From the NCBI GenBank assembly GCA_019113745.1, contig DXGV01000011.1, positions 1-41,083 of the forward strand: 41,083 nt of DNA. Direction: 5' to 3'. The notes under the pieces were generated by a model that worked only from the letters and a program-made list of their open reading frames with translations, was not told the origin of the DNA and searched no databases. Positions 6,899 through 15,142 of this stretch are shown piece by piece. The DNA comes from Candidatus Blautia intestinavium (GTDB lineage Bacteria > Bacillota > Clostridia > Lachnospirales > Lachnospiraceae). Both the position numbers and the translations under genes were made by a program. Numbering within the stretch: the first letter of the stretch is position 1; each line of letters begins with the position of its first letter.

Positions 6899-6991
6899 GA
6901 CCGAAGGACGGCCGTTGTGCTTGCACAAGTGAGTACCCGACAGGCAATGGACGCCGAACGGCAGTGCCGTAAGTTGCCTGCGGTATCGGTC
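6899..6991. repeat. Structured intergenic element with nested palindromes
   Basis: Outer arms GACCGA (6899-6904) and TCGGTC (6986-6991) enclose two stems: TTGTGC-TT-GCACAA (6915-6928) and CAGGCAA (6941-6947) with TTGCCTG (6974-6980), the latter containing the palindrome ACGGCA-G-TGCCGT (6958-6970). Together they could fold as a three-way junction. The 14-base palindrome recurs at 20643-20656. It may be a dispersed palindromic repeat or a structured RNA; no known family was recognised. Confidence 0.5.
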
Positions 6992-7026
6992 AGACTGTAT
7001 GGGGAAAGCTCCTTCCCATCCGGTTA

Positions 7027-8028
7027 TTATTCCGGCTGTGTATGAAGATGTTTCCTTTCCTGTACACGGACCTCTCCTGAGTCCAGTGCGGCGATGGTTC
7101 CATCCTCATACCGGACGATCAGCCGGCAGTCCTCGTCAATATCCAGAGCAGCCGCTTTTTTTGTTCCTTCCGGAAGAAGGACAAGAATTTCCCTCCCGAT
7201 AAGGAAACTGCGTTCCCGGTAATCTTCTTTATAGAAATGGTTTTCCGGAGACTGGCAAAGCGCCATAAAACAGTTGAGAAAGGCGGCGGCCAGCCTGTTT
7301 TTGCCGTCGTCTATAGCTTCTGAAAAAACGGCTCCGGCCCTATCCTTCAGTTCATCCGGAAAACCGCCCCGGGGAGAGTAAACATTGATCCCGATGCCAA
7401 GGATCACATAATCCAGAAAACCGTCCTCCAGAGCAACAGAAGCTTCTGTGAGGATGCCGCTTACCTTTTTTCCATCCATATAGATATCGTTGACCCATTT
7501 GATCAGGGGCTTTTTGTCAGAGAGAGATTCTATGGCATGGCAGGCGGCCACAGCCGCCATGACGGTATACTTTTTTGCCTTCTGCGCCGGACAGCGGGAA
7601 GGGCGGAGAAGAAGACTCATATAAAGACCTGTGTCCGGCGGAGAATAAAAGCTCCGTCCGGTCCGTCCTCTGCCGTTTGTCTGGGAACCTGCGATGAGCA
7701 CACAGCCTTCCGGAGCTCCGGCAGCGGCTTCTTCCCGAAGGAGAGCGTTGGTGGAAGCAGCGGCGGGAAGAACGGTCAGTTTTATTTGTGAGCAGGCAGA
7801 CTCCAGATATTTCTGAATGCCCTGGACAGAAAGAATGTCCGTATCGGCGGCAAGACAATACCCTTTGTTCTGAACGGCATGAATTTTGTAGCCTTCCTTT
7901 CTCAGGCTGTTGACGGCCTTCCATACGGCGGTCCTGGAAACGGACAGCTTTTCCGCGATTTCTTCTCCGGAAAAATAGACGCCTTTATTTTTTTCAAAGA
8001 GAGTGAGGAGCTTTTCCTTTGTTTTCAT
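7027..8028 (-). CDS. birA: Biotin-protein ligase / biotin repressor BirA
   Basis: Activates biotin to biotinyl-AMP and attaches it to acceptor proteins; with its N-terminal DNA-binding domain it can also repress biotin genes. 333 aa. A winged helix occupies about 1-60 (FSGEEIAEKLSVSRTAVWKAV). The ligase core has GRGRTGR (119-125) and KWVND (177-181), then GKKVSGILTEA, and a C-terminal SH3-like part (VLLPEGTKKAAALDIDEDCRL). The ATG at 8028 overlaps the TGA of the upstream TetR gene (ATGA), which fixes this start over a longer in-frame extension. It is the bifunctional class of BirA. Confidence 0.93.
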   Translation of the reverse strand: MKTKEKLLTLFEKNKGVYFSGEEIAEKLSVSRTAVWKAVNSLRKEGYKIHAVQNKGYCLAADTDILSVQGIQKYLESACSQIKLTVLPAAASTNALLREEAAAGAPEGCVLIAGSQTNGRGRTGRSFYSPPDTGLYMSLLLRPSRCPAQKAKKYTVMAAVAACHAIESLSDKKPLIKWVNDIYMDGKKVSGILTEASVALEDGFLDYVILGIGINVYSPRGGFPDELKDRAGAVFSEAIDDGKNRLAAAFLNCFMALCQSPENHFYKEDYRERSFLIGREILVLLPEGTKKAAALDIDEDCRLIVRYEDGTIAALDSGEVRVQERKHLHTQPE

Positions 8029-8723
8029 CTGATATCCGCCTTTCTCCCGGATGATCCGGGCAGATCTGTCTGACACCCAAGCAGATCTTTTTGACTGTGT
8101 CCGGGTTCCTGCCGGGCCGTTTCCTGTTTTGTCAGGGCAGGATAAACCTTCCCCATATATTTCTGAAAAATATCGTGGATCAGGGAATAGGTCAGCTTTG
8201 CCATGTGCTCCGGCGTTTCCTGGGCAGGGGAAGAAAGCCATGATCTGATCATGCCGACACATCCGTTCAGAACAAAAGCGTAGGCGTGCGCGGCATCGGT
8301 GCCGCTGTTCAGCGAGTCCGCAGAAACAGGCGCAAGAATTCTGGCTGCCAGAAGGTTTTCTACCTTTTCTACAAAAGCCATGTCGCCCTTCGGTCCGAGA
8401 AAAGCCAGAAACAGCTCTTTGTTGCTGTCCAGGATAGAAAAGAAACGGGCGATAAAATTAATAACGCTGTCCCGGTCACTGTGATCGATAGGACAGACCT
8501 CCATTACCTGAACAATCTCCTCCATGACTTCTTCCTCTATTTTCTGGAGCATCTGATAAATATCCGTATAATGAAGATAAAAGGTGGAGCGGTTGATATC
8601 TACCTCATCTACAAGTTCTTTTACGGTGATCTCGTTGATGCTTTTCTCCTGCATCAGCCGGGCCAGGCCGCGGCGAAGCTGCGCCTTTGTCTTTCTGATC
8701 CTCCGGTCAACTTTTTCTGCCAT
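8025..8723 (-). CDS. TetR/AcrR-family regulator
   Basis: 232 aa. The N-terminal TetR helix-turn-helix spans about 10-58 (IRKTKAQLRRGLARLMQEKSINEITVKELVDEVDINRSTFYLHYTD). The C-terminal helical region is of the type common in clostridial TetR proteins encoded beside YhgE/Pip genes. It is divergent from the YhgE gene at 8935, the usual target in this arrangement, and is followed by birA with an ATGA overlap. The 17-bp palindrome at 8744-8760, just before its own start, is a likely operator. The ligand is unknown. Confidence 0.9.
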   Translation of the reverse strand: MAEKVDRRIRKTKAQLRRGLARLMQEKSINEITVKELVDEVDINRSTFYLHYTDIYQMLQKIEEEVMEEIVQVMEVCPIDHSDRDSVINFIARFFSILDSNKELFLAFLGPKGDMAFVEKVENLLAARILAPVSADSLNSGTDAAHAYAFVLNGCVGMIRSWLSSPAQETPEHMAKLTYSLIHDIFQKYMGKVYPALTKQETARQEPGHSQKDLLGCQTDLPGSSGRKADIR

Positions 8724-8743
8724 AATTTCCTCCTGAAAAATAC

Positions 8744-8760
8744 AGTCTGTTCAACAGACT
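8744..8760. promoter_or_regulatory. Probable TetR operator
   Basis: AGTCTGTT-C-AACAGACT is a perfect 17-bp palindrome 21 bases upstream of the TetR start codon and within the divergent region shared with the YhgE gene. Size and symmetry suit a TetR dimer. The assignment is inference. Confidence 0.6.
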
Positions 8761-8806
8761 TCTCTTATTTTGTCTATTACTGGATAAAACCCTGCGTTTT
8801 TGCGGC

Positions 8807-8834
8807 TTGTATTTTTTCTTATGGATAGTATAAT
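8807..8834 (+). promoter_or_regulatory. Candidate promoter of the YhgE gene
   Basis: TTGTAT (8807-8812), 16-base spacer, perfect TATAAT (8829-8834). A second perfect palindrome, TCTATTAATAGA (8863-8874), lies just downstream where a repressor would block transcription. The start codon is 101 bases after the -10. Confidence 0.55.
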
Positions 8835-8934
8835 ACATCCCAAAACAAAAAACAACATAATGTCTATTAATAGAAGTATGTTATAAGAATTCTGCTGTCT
8901 TTTGAACTGCAGAAAACAGGAGAGGAATACAGAT

Positions 8935-11900
8935 ATGCTGAAAAACGAATGGAAAAGTCTTTTAAAAAATAAGATTCTGCTGATAGTGATCGCGGCGGTA
9001 ATTCTGATCCCTGTGATTTACGCAGGACTGTTTCTGAAATCCATGTGGGACCCATACGGAAATCTGGACAAACTTCCCGTGGCGGTAGTCAATCTTGATA
9101 AGAAGGCGGATTATGAAGGAACGACGCTGGATATAGGGAGGGAAATGACAGAAGCCCTGAAAGAAAACGATTCCCTGGATTTTTATTTTGTGGACAGTGC
9201 AGAGGCCAGCCGGGGACTTGCCAACGGAACTTATTATATGGTCATTACCATTCCAGAGGATTTTTCTTCCAATGCGGCGACACTTATGGACGCCCATCCG
9301 AAGAAAATGGAACTTCTCTGCGAAACAAATCCGGGAACGAATTATATTGCCTCTAAGATGGGAGAGAGCGCTCTGATAAAAATCCGGGATGAGATCGCAG
9401 GCGAGGTGACGGAGACTTACACAGAAGCGGTGTTCCGCCAGATCGCGGAAGCCGGAACTGGAATGCAGGAGGCGGCGGACGGAGCCGGAGAACTGAAAGA
9501 CGGAATCCGGAAGGCAGGTCAGGGAAATGCGGCGGTCACCGCTAATCTGAAGAAGCTGGCGGACAGTGTTCTGACATTTCAAAATGGAGCAGAAACTCTT
9601 GAAAAGGGTCTGAAAGAATATACAGCAGGAGTGTCACAGGTGAACGATGGAGCGAAAACCCTGAATAACGGTACAGCTTCTCTCACTGCAAAGATCCCGG
9701 AACTGACAGGAGGGGTCAATAGCTTAAATGAAGGCGTGAAGCAATATACAGACGGCGCGGCAAAGCTGAACGCGAACTCCGCGCAGCTTCTGGCCGGAGC
9801 AGAAAGTCTGAAATCAGGATCCGTAGATCTGACAGAGGGCCTGGATGCGCTGAAAGAAGGCGCAGCGCAGTACATAAGCGGCGCAAACACTCTCGCCGAT
9901 GGAATAACACAGTATCTTGCGGGAACCGGGCAGCTTTCTGAAGGGGCAGAGAAATTATCGGCGCTGGAAAACCTGGGACAGGTGTCGGACGGGATCACAG
10001 AGTTGAATGACGCTGTTTCCCGGGGAGAAAATTCTTTGACAGCGGGAACAGAAAATCTGGAAGCCGGACTGGGACAGCTTTATGAAAAAGTAAAAGCTGT
10101 GTCGGAGAGCTCTTCCGCCCAGGCGCTGGGACAGTTTGCATCCGGTATTGCCAGGGCAAAGGCAGACATGGAAAATGCGGGAAAGGGAATAGAGGGCGCA
10201 GAAAGCGGAATATCGGCGGCTTCTCTGGAGATCAGCCAGGCAGCGGACAGTATAAGCGGCGGCGCAGAGGAGATATCATCAGCCGCCGGTATGCTTCAGG
10301 GTGCTCTTGAACCTGTTTCCGAAGGTTTCAGCACTGCGGCGGGAATAACGGAACAGTGCGCCGCAGACGCAAACGGCCGGATCGAGGAGGCGAACCGTCA
10401 GATTGCCGCGGCAAACGCACAGATCGCACAAGACCAGTCGGTTATGGCGAACGCGGCGGCAGCACTGGCGTCGCTTCAGGCCGGAGCAGATGAAAACGGA
10501 AATATTCCTGCGGCCGGACTGGACGTGGTGACGGCTATGCTGGGAGCTTCTCCAAACAGCGCAGAGGGAGTGGAAGGAATAGACGCAGGGGCTTACACTT
10601 CGCAGATAAATGAAACAGCAGCTTCGGTATCCTCGCAGGCTGCTCAGATACAGTCGTCTTTAAACAGCGCGGCGGATCAGATGAATCAGACAGCCGACGG
10701 ATTAAAGGCAAAAGCGGAAACTTTGAAAGGCAGAGCGTCGGAAACAGAAAACGGGGCGGAGACTATCCGCGCCGAAGCTGAAAAACTGGAGGCGGCTGCG
10801 GGCTCTGTTCCGGATATTCCGGCGGATGCTCTGGCGGAGATCACCAGCGCGGTAAAAGCCCTTTATGACGGAGCAGGAGCAGTAAATCAGGGGGCAGAGG
10901 CGGTTTCCGGCGGGCTTTGTGCTCTGGAGTCCGCAACAGAAGCATTTCCAGACGCAGCTCAGGGAATTCAAAAGCTGAGCGAAGGCATTCAGGCGGTAAC
11001 GGAGAAAAACAGCGTTCTTGAGGAAGGAGCAGAAAATCTTAAGGCTGCGGGAAGCGAAGTCCTTTCCGGAGTCAGCCGTCTTTCTTCCGGCGGAAAGACT
11101 TTGGGCGAAGGGATAAATACATTAAGCGAAGGAATTGCCGCCTACACAGAGGGAGCGGCGGAACTGGACAGAAACGGCGCTCCTCTCAGAGAAGGAAGCG
11201 AAAAGCTTGCGGAAGGGGCAAAGATGCTGACAGAGGGAGCCGGCCAGCTTTCCCAGGGAACGGCTGCTCTTTATGCCGGAACTTCCAGACTGGAGGGCAG
11301 CAGCCAGGCCCTGAACAGCGGAGCCTCAAAGCTGTCTGAAGGATCAGGACAGATTCATGACGGAGCGGGACAGCTTTACGAGGGATCAAAGGAACTTGGA
11401 AGGGGTATAAAAGAACTGGGCAAAGGCTCGGAAACATTGCAGTCCAGTCTGGGAAAGGGAGCCGGGCAGATCAGGGAGAAAAAGGCAGACGAGAGCATGA
11501 CGGAGATGTTTGCCTCTCCGGTACAGGAAAAAGAAACCAAGATGACGGCAGTGGAAAATAACGGTCACGCCATGGCGCCTTATATGATGTCCGTGGGCCT
11601 CTGGGTGGGCAGTCTGGCCTTCTGCCTGATGTATCCGCTGACAGAATATAAAGGAAAACTGAAATCCGGTACGGCATGGTGGGCATCCAAAGCTTCCGTG
11701 CTGTATCCGGTGGCCCTGCTTCAGGGAATCCTTTTGATCGTGCTTCTTCATTTTATCGACGGATTTACTCCGGCGGAGATGACAAAGACCGTCCTTTTTG
11801 CCTGCCTTGCCTCGGCTGCCTTTACCTCGATCATGTACTTCTTTAACGTTGCTCTTGGAAAGGTCGGAAGTTTCCTGATGCTGATTTTTATGGTAGTGCA

Positions 11901-12171
11901 GCTTGCAGGTTCCGCAGGCACTTATCCGGTAGAAATCTCTCCCTCTTTTGTATCGAAGATCCATAGGTATCTTCCCTTCACCTATACGGTAGACGCGTTC
12001 CGCAGCACTATCGCAGGAGGAGAAAGCATATGGAAATCTGTTCTTGTTCTGGCAGTAATTACCGTATTCTTCACCGGGCTGACGATTCTTCAGTTTCAGT
12101 TTATGGCAAGAGAAAAGAAGAAGGGCAAAAAGATTCTTCTGGACTGGCTGGAAGAAAGAGGCGTGGCATAA
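8935..12171 (+). CDS. YhgE/Pip-family giant membrane protein
   Basis: 1078 aa. An N-terminal membrane segment (about 10-32) is followed by the YhgE signature (SMWDPYGNLDKLPVAVVNLDK). About 830 external residues come next, then five C-terminal membrane segments (about 880-1065) of the ABC-2 type. The external part has two blocks of seven-residue repeats of the form GxxxLxx (roughly 200-360 and 720-860) flanking an Ala-rich helical centre, suggesting a very long coiled rod. The family includes B. subtilis YhgE/YueB, the lactococcal phage infection protein Pip and staphylococcal EsaA. The start at 8935 is set by AGGAGAGG 9 bases upstream. It may act as phage receptor, type VII-like secretion part or exporter; no other type VII gene is visible here. 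Confidence 0.9.
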   Translation: MLKNEWKSLLKNKILLIVIAAVILIPVIYAGLFLKSMWDPYGNLDKLPVAVVNLDKKADYEGTTLDIGREMTEALKENDSLDFYFVDSAEASRGLANGTYYMVITIPEDFSSNAATLMDAHPKKMELLCETNPGTNYIASKMGESALIKIRDEIAGEVTETYTEAVFRQIAEAGTGMQEAADGAGELKDGIRKAGQGNAAVTANLKKLADSVLTFQNGAETLEKGLKEYTAGVSQVNDGAKTLNNGTASLTAKIPELTGGVNSLNEGVKQYTDGAAKLNANSAQLLAGAESLKSGSVDLTEGLDALKEGAAQYISGANTLADGITQYLAGTGQLSEGAEKLSALENLGQVSDGITELNDAVSRGENSLTAGTENLEAGLGQLYEKVKAVSESSSAQALGQFASGIARAKADMENAGKGIEGAESGISAASLEISQAADSISGGAEEISSAAGMLQGALEPVSEGFSTAAGITEQCAADANGRIEEANRQIAAANAQIAQDQSVMANAAAALASLQAGADENGNIPAAGLDVVTAMLGASPNSAEGVEGIDAGAYTSQINETAASVSSQAAQIQSSLNSAADQMNQTADGLKAKAETLKGRASETENGAETIRAEAEKLEAAAGSVPDIPADALAEITSAVKALYDGAGAVNQGAEAVSGGLCALESATEAFPDAAQGIQKLSEGIQAVTEKNSVLEEGAENLKAAGSEVLSGVSRLSSGGKTLGEGINTLSEGIAAYTEGAAELDRNGAPLREGSEKLAEGAKMLTEGAGQLSQGTAALYAGTSRLEGSSQALNSGASKLSEGSGQIHDGAGQLYEGSKELGRGIKELGKGSETLQSSLGKGAGQIREKKADESMTEMFASPVQEKETKMTAVENNGHAMAPYMMSVGLWVGSLAFCLMYPLTEYKGKLKSGTAWWASKASVLYPVALLQGILLIVLLHFIDGFTPAEMTKTVLFACLASAAFTSIMYFFNVALGKVGSFLMLIFMVVQLAGSAGTYPVEISPSFVSKIHRYLPFTYTVDAFRSTIAGGESIWKSVLVLAVITVFFTGLTILQFQFMAREKKKGKKILLDWLEERGVA

Positions 12172-12175
12172 GAAA

Positions 12176-12201
12176 GGGAGGGGCTCATCCGAGCCCCTCC
12201 C
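12176..12201. terminator. Terminator between YhgE and ferritin genes
   Basis: GGGAGGGGCTC (12176-12186), loop ATCC, GAGCCCCTCCC (12191-12201). On the minus strand it is followed by TTTCTTAT, so it mainly ends the ferritin transcript; it may also slow the YhgE transcript although no T-run follows on the plus strand. Confidence 0.8.
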
Positions 12202-12217
12202 CTGTGCGGATCGCTTC

Positions 12218-12730
12218 TTATAATACTAAAGACGGAGCGGCATAAACTCGCGCGCCCAGTTCGTTGTCCAGCATATAAAGGCTCTTCGGATCATCGCCGA
12301 AAAGCTCAAAACGCTTGATAAGGTTGTCGGCGTTATTTTCCTCTTCGCCCTGTTCCTTAACAAACCAGTCAAGGAACTGCATGGTGCGGAAGTCCTTTAC
12401 AGAGTATGCCGCGTCGTAGATATTGTGGATCAGAGAGGTTACATACTGCTCATGCTTTAAGGTTTCTTCAAGGACGGTCTTTGCGTCCGTAAGAGCAACG
12501 TCCGGTTTGTCTACGGCGTCAAGCACGATTTTCTCACCATTGTTCTGCATATACTGGATAAACAGCATGGCATGATCCCGTTCTTCCTGAGCCTGAACTT
12601 TAAACCAGTTGCCGAAGCCGTCCAGACCCTGGTCATAATAATAATTGGAAAAGTCCAGATACAGATACGCGGAGTAGAATTCTTTGTTGATCTGGTTGTT
12701 TAAAAGTTCCGATACTTTTTTATCTAACAT
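12218..12730 (-). CDS. ftnA: Bacterial non-haem ferritin
   Basis: Cytoplasmic iron-storage protein that oxidises Fe(II) and stores it as mineral in a 24-subunit shell; 170 aa, the normal size. All ferroxidase ligands of E. coli FtnA are present at equal positions: Glu17, Tyr24, Glu50, His53, Glu94, Gln127 and Glu130. AAGGAGGAC precedes the ATG. It is transcribed alone, ending at the 12176-12201 hairpin. On the minus strand TTTACG-17-TAAAAT (about 12808-12836) is a possible promoter. Confidence 0.96.
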   Translation of the reverse strand: MLDKKVSELLNNQINKEFYSAYLYLDFSNYYYDQGLDGFGNWFKVQAQEERDHAMLFIQYMQNNGEKIVLDAVDKPDVALTDAKTVLEETLKHEQYVTSLIHNIYDAAYSVKDFRTMQFLDWFVKEQGEEENNADNLIKRFELFGDDPKSLYMLDNELGARVYAAPSLVL

Positions 12731-12872
12731 AATGTGTCCTCCTTGTGATTCCGCCTATTCCTTTCTGTACGGAGAGCGGATAGGCCAGTCTCCTGTGCTG
12801 TCTGTATTTTACACCTAACTTTCGGACACGTAAATACTTTGGGACAAAAAGCACCGTCTTATTTTGTATCTG

Positions 12873-13010
12873 TTATCGGGAAGACTCTGTTTCCTGCGTT
12901 TCCCGGCGTTCCAGCCAGGAATCCGCAAGCTGGTAGCCTATGGTGTAGCTGATCAGTATAATAGCGGCGGACAGAAATACTGCCAGCCAGATTTTTTGAC
13001 GCTGGCTCAT
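12873..13010 (-). CDS. 45-aa single-pass membrane peptide
   Basis: Small gene absent from length-limited calling. It reads MSQRQKIWLAV, then one hydrophobic segment (about 8-25), a polar stretch (YQLADSWLERRETQETESSR) and TAA. A good AGGAGG site lies 5-6 bases before the ATG at 13010. Topology is a short positive N-terminus, one helix and a charged tail, probably N-in/C-out. It lies between ferritin (same strand) and htrA (divergent). I do not recognise the family. The ribosome site and codon use favour a real gene. Confidence 0.6.
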   Translation of the reverse strand: MSQRQKIWLAVFLSAAIILISYTIGYQLADSWLERRETQETESSR

Positions 13011-13228
13011 GGAAACCTCCTGTGTTTTTCTTGCGGCGGAAAAAGATATCTGATAAAGTATATCTTAAAAGGGATTTTTTCCATCTGACGTCAAATTATG
13101 CGGCGTCTGTGGAAAATAACGAAGGAGATTTAACAAATTCCTCACAATTTTCCCACAAAGTCAACACAAATTTTTCCTATACTCTGAGCATAAAAAGAAA
13201 ACAGAGATTTCCAAGGAGGGGATTTTTC

Positions 13229-14677
13229 ATGGAAGATATGAATACACAGTTAAATAACATGAACCAGAATAATAATGATGATAAAGAGAATAAGAAAAAA
13301 GGCAGAGTGAAACGTGCAGTGAAAAGAGGTACGGGAATCGCTATCTGCGCGGTACTTGCCGGAGGACTTGCGGCAGGAGCTTATGAAGGCGTAAACCGTC
13401 TGACAGGATGGAATGAAAGAGATGTGGTAGCTGCAACGAAGGAAGATAATAAAGCGGAGCTTCTTCAGACTAAGAGCGACAAAGATTCATCCGGCAGCAA
13501 GGAAGAAAGCAGTTCCGACTCCGGAACAGAAGCAAAAGGAAGCCTTGACGTTTCCGATATTGCGGAAGAAGCAATGAAATTTGTCGTTTCCATTACTACA
13601 AAGTCAGTGGAAGAAGTGCAGAACTATTATGGATACTTCGGTTTTGGCAACGGCTTTACCACCCAGCAGGAGGTTGAGGGAAGCGGTTCCGGAATCATTG
13701 TAGGAAAGAATGACGACGAGCTTCTGATCGCAACGAACTATCATGTGATCGAGGGTGCGGATAATGTATCTGTTACCTGTGTGGACGGAGAAGTATATGA
13801 AGCATCTGTAAAGGGCTATGATGCGGATCGGGATCTTGCAGTTGTATCCGTTGCCCTTGACGATATTTCCGATGACACAATGGACGCCATCACTATTGCT
13901 CCTATCGGAAGCTCTGATGATCTGAAGATCGGCGAGCAGGTCATCGCTATCGGAAATGCTCTTGGATACGGACAGTCTGTTACAACCGGTATCGTCAGCG
14001 CAAAGAACCGTCAGTTGGATGATAACGGCCAGGCGGAGGAAGACTCTGACGGAGTGAATCTGATCCAGACCGATGCGGCGATCAACCCCGGCAACAGCGG
14101 CGGAGCTCTTCTGAATATGGATGGAGAAGTAGTAGGCATCAACTCCGCAAAGCTTGCGTCTACAGAAGTAGAAGGAATGGGTTATGCTATTGCGATCTCC
14201 GACGTATCTGATATTCTGGAAGATCTGATGAACGAAACGCCGAGAGATATTGTGGAAAATCACGGAGTATTATCCATCACAGGAAGCTCCGTCAGCGAGG
14301 AAGGCCAGGCCTACGGTATTCCGGAAGGTGTATTTGTAAGAGATGTGACAAAAGACGGAGCTGCAGATAAGGCCGGAATTAAAGCAAACAATGTCATTAC
14401 AGAGTTTGACGGCAAGAGAGTCCGCAGCATCGAGTCCTTGATAGAGCTTCTTCAGTATTATGAACCAGGCGAAGAAGTTGAAGTAACGCTTCAGGTAATG
14501 GACGGCGACGGATATAAAGAAAAGACTGTAACGGTAACGCTTGACGAGGATACCAGCGAAGATACGGATGACAGTGAAGACAGCCAGGATTCTTCCGATG
14601 AGGAAAGTATCCTCCGCGACTGGGAAAACGGAAATGAAGACAGCATGGATTATGAAGAATTCTTTGGAATGTGGTAA
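13229..14677 (+). CDS. htrA: HtrA/DegP-like membrane-anchored serine protease
   Basis: Quality-control protease of the cell envelope, 482 aa. A charged cytoplasmic N-terminus is followed by a membrane anchor (about 35-52), an acidic Ser-rich linker, a trypsin-like domain with catalytic His172 (NYHVIEG), Asp202 (DRDLAVV) and Ser290 (GNSGGAL), one PDZ domain (about 350-440, GVFVRDVTKDGAADKAGI) and a very acidic tail. One PDZ and an N-terminal anchor are usual for Firmicutes HtrA. The ATG at 13229 follows AAGGAGGGG; longer in-frame extensions upstream lack support. It is a single-gene unit ending at the 14734-14796 hairpin. TATACT near 13180-13186 may be the -10, with no clear -35. Confidence 0.95.
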   Translation: MEDMNTQLNNMNQNNNDDKENKKKGRVKRAVKRGTGIAICAVLAGGLAAGAYEGVNRLTGWNERDVVAATKEDNKAELLQTKSDKDSSGSKEESSSDSGTEAKGSLDVSDIAEEAMKFVVSITTKSVEEVQNYYGYFGFGNGFTTQQEVEGSGSGIIVGKNDDELLIATNYHVIEGADNVSVTCVDGEVYEASVKGYDADRDLAVVSVALDDISDDTMDAITIAPIGSSDDLKIGEQVIAIGNALGYGQSVTTGIVSAKNRQLDDNGQAEEDSDGVNLIQTDAAINPGNSGGALLNMDGEVVGINSAKLASTEVEGMGYAIAISDVSDILEDLMNETPRDIVENHGVLSITGSSVSEEGQAYGIPEGVFVRDVTKDGAADKAGIKANNVITEFDGKRVRSIESLIELLQYYEPGEEVEVTLQVMDGDGYKEKTVTVTLDEDTSEDTDDSEDSQDSSDEESILRDWENGNEDSMDYEEFFGMW

Positions 14678-14733
14678 TAAATAAAAGCTTTTTACAGATC
14701 TGCCATGAAAATTTTATACCTGCAATAAGAAAA

Positions 14734-14796
14734 AACGTCTGCTCCTCTGGCAGCCCCGGGAATTTACCGGGAGGCCGGAAGGGGCGGACGTTTTTT
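14734..14796 (+). terminator. Terminator after htrA
   Basis: AACGTCTGCTCCT pairs with AGGGGCGGACGTT (13 pairs with G-T wobbles), an inner CCCGGG-AATTTA-CCGGG stem is nested, and TTTTTT follows. Confidence 0.85.
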
Positions 14797-14800
14797 GTGA

Positions 14801-14998
14801 GAAGCTGGACTGAAATCCGGCGATAAAATCCTGTTCCTTCAAAAGCAGAATGGAGAGATTGTTATAAGCAACGCCTCTGCTGCGGCCATTCGAAAAGCGC
14901 AGGACGCCTTTACCGGGGCTGCTGAAGCCTTGGGCGTATCCAGCGAGGATGATATTCAGGCGCTTGTAGACGAAGCGCGTTACGGAAAGGAACGGTAA
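14801..14998 (+). pseudogene. Truncated AbrB/MazE-type antitoxin relic
   Basis: An open frame of 65 codons without a start encodes GLKSGDKILFLQKQNGEIVI and then NASAAAIRKAQDAF...VDEARYGKER before TAA. GLKSGDKI is the second half of the AbrB/SpoVT swapped-hairpin fold, and the helical tail is typical of antitoxins paired with PIN-domain toxins in gut Firmicutes. The DNA-binding N-terminus (usually about 20 more residues) is missing, and a TGA precedes the frame directly after the htrA terminator. It is a remnant. Confidence 0.7.
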
Positions 14999-15001
14999 AA
15001 T

Positions 15002-15061
15002 GTGGATATTGGTAGCATGACCGTCGTACAGTTTCTCGAAAGCGAAGGCGTGGAGGATTGA
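15002..15061 (+). pseudogene. Possible C-terminal toxin remnant
   Basis: Four bases after the antitoxin relic an open frame gives VDIGSMTVVQFLESEGVED and a TGA. PIN-family toxins often end in a segment of the form (V/I)xTxxEFLE, so this may be the last 19 residues of the partner toxin, the rest being deleted. The match is weak and brief. Confidence 0.3.
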
Positions 15062-15142
15062 CCTCTGCGCTTTTTCTCCTGGGAAAGGTATTATTCTTGT
15101 CAGAAATGGCGGTAAACGTTTTGGTAAATCTTTACAAACCCG

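Noticed and set aside
13022-13228. Upstream extension of htrA
   Set aside because: The in-frame codons before 13229 lie in AT-rich promoter-like DNA, while a strong AAGGAGGGG sits right before the chosen ATG.
14734-14796. Riboswitch after htrA
   Set aside because: A simple stem with T-run directly after a stop codon fits a terminator; no gene follows in the right orientation.
15062-15142. Integration site of a conjugative element
   Set aside because: An AT-rich stretch with GTAAATCTTTAC looked suggestive, but there is no integrase, no matching repeat in the window and no tRNA gene.
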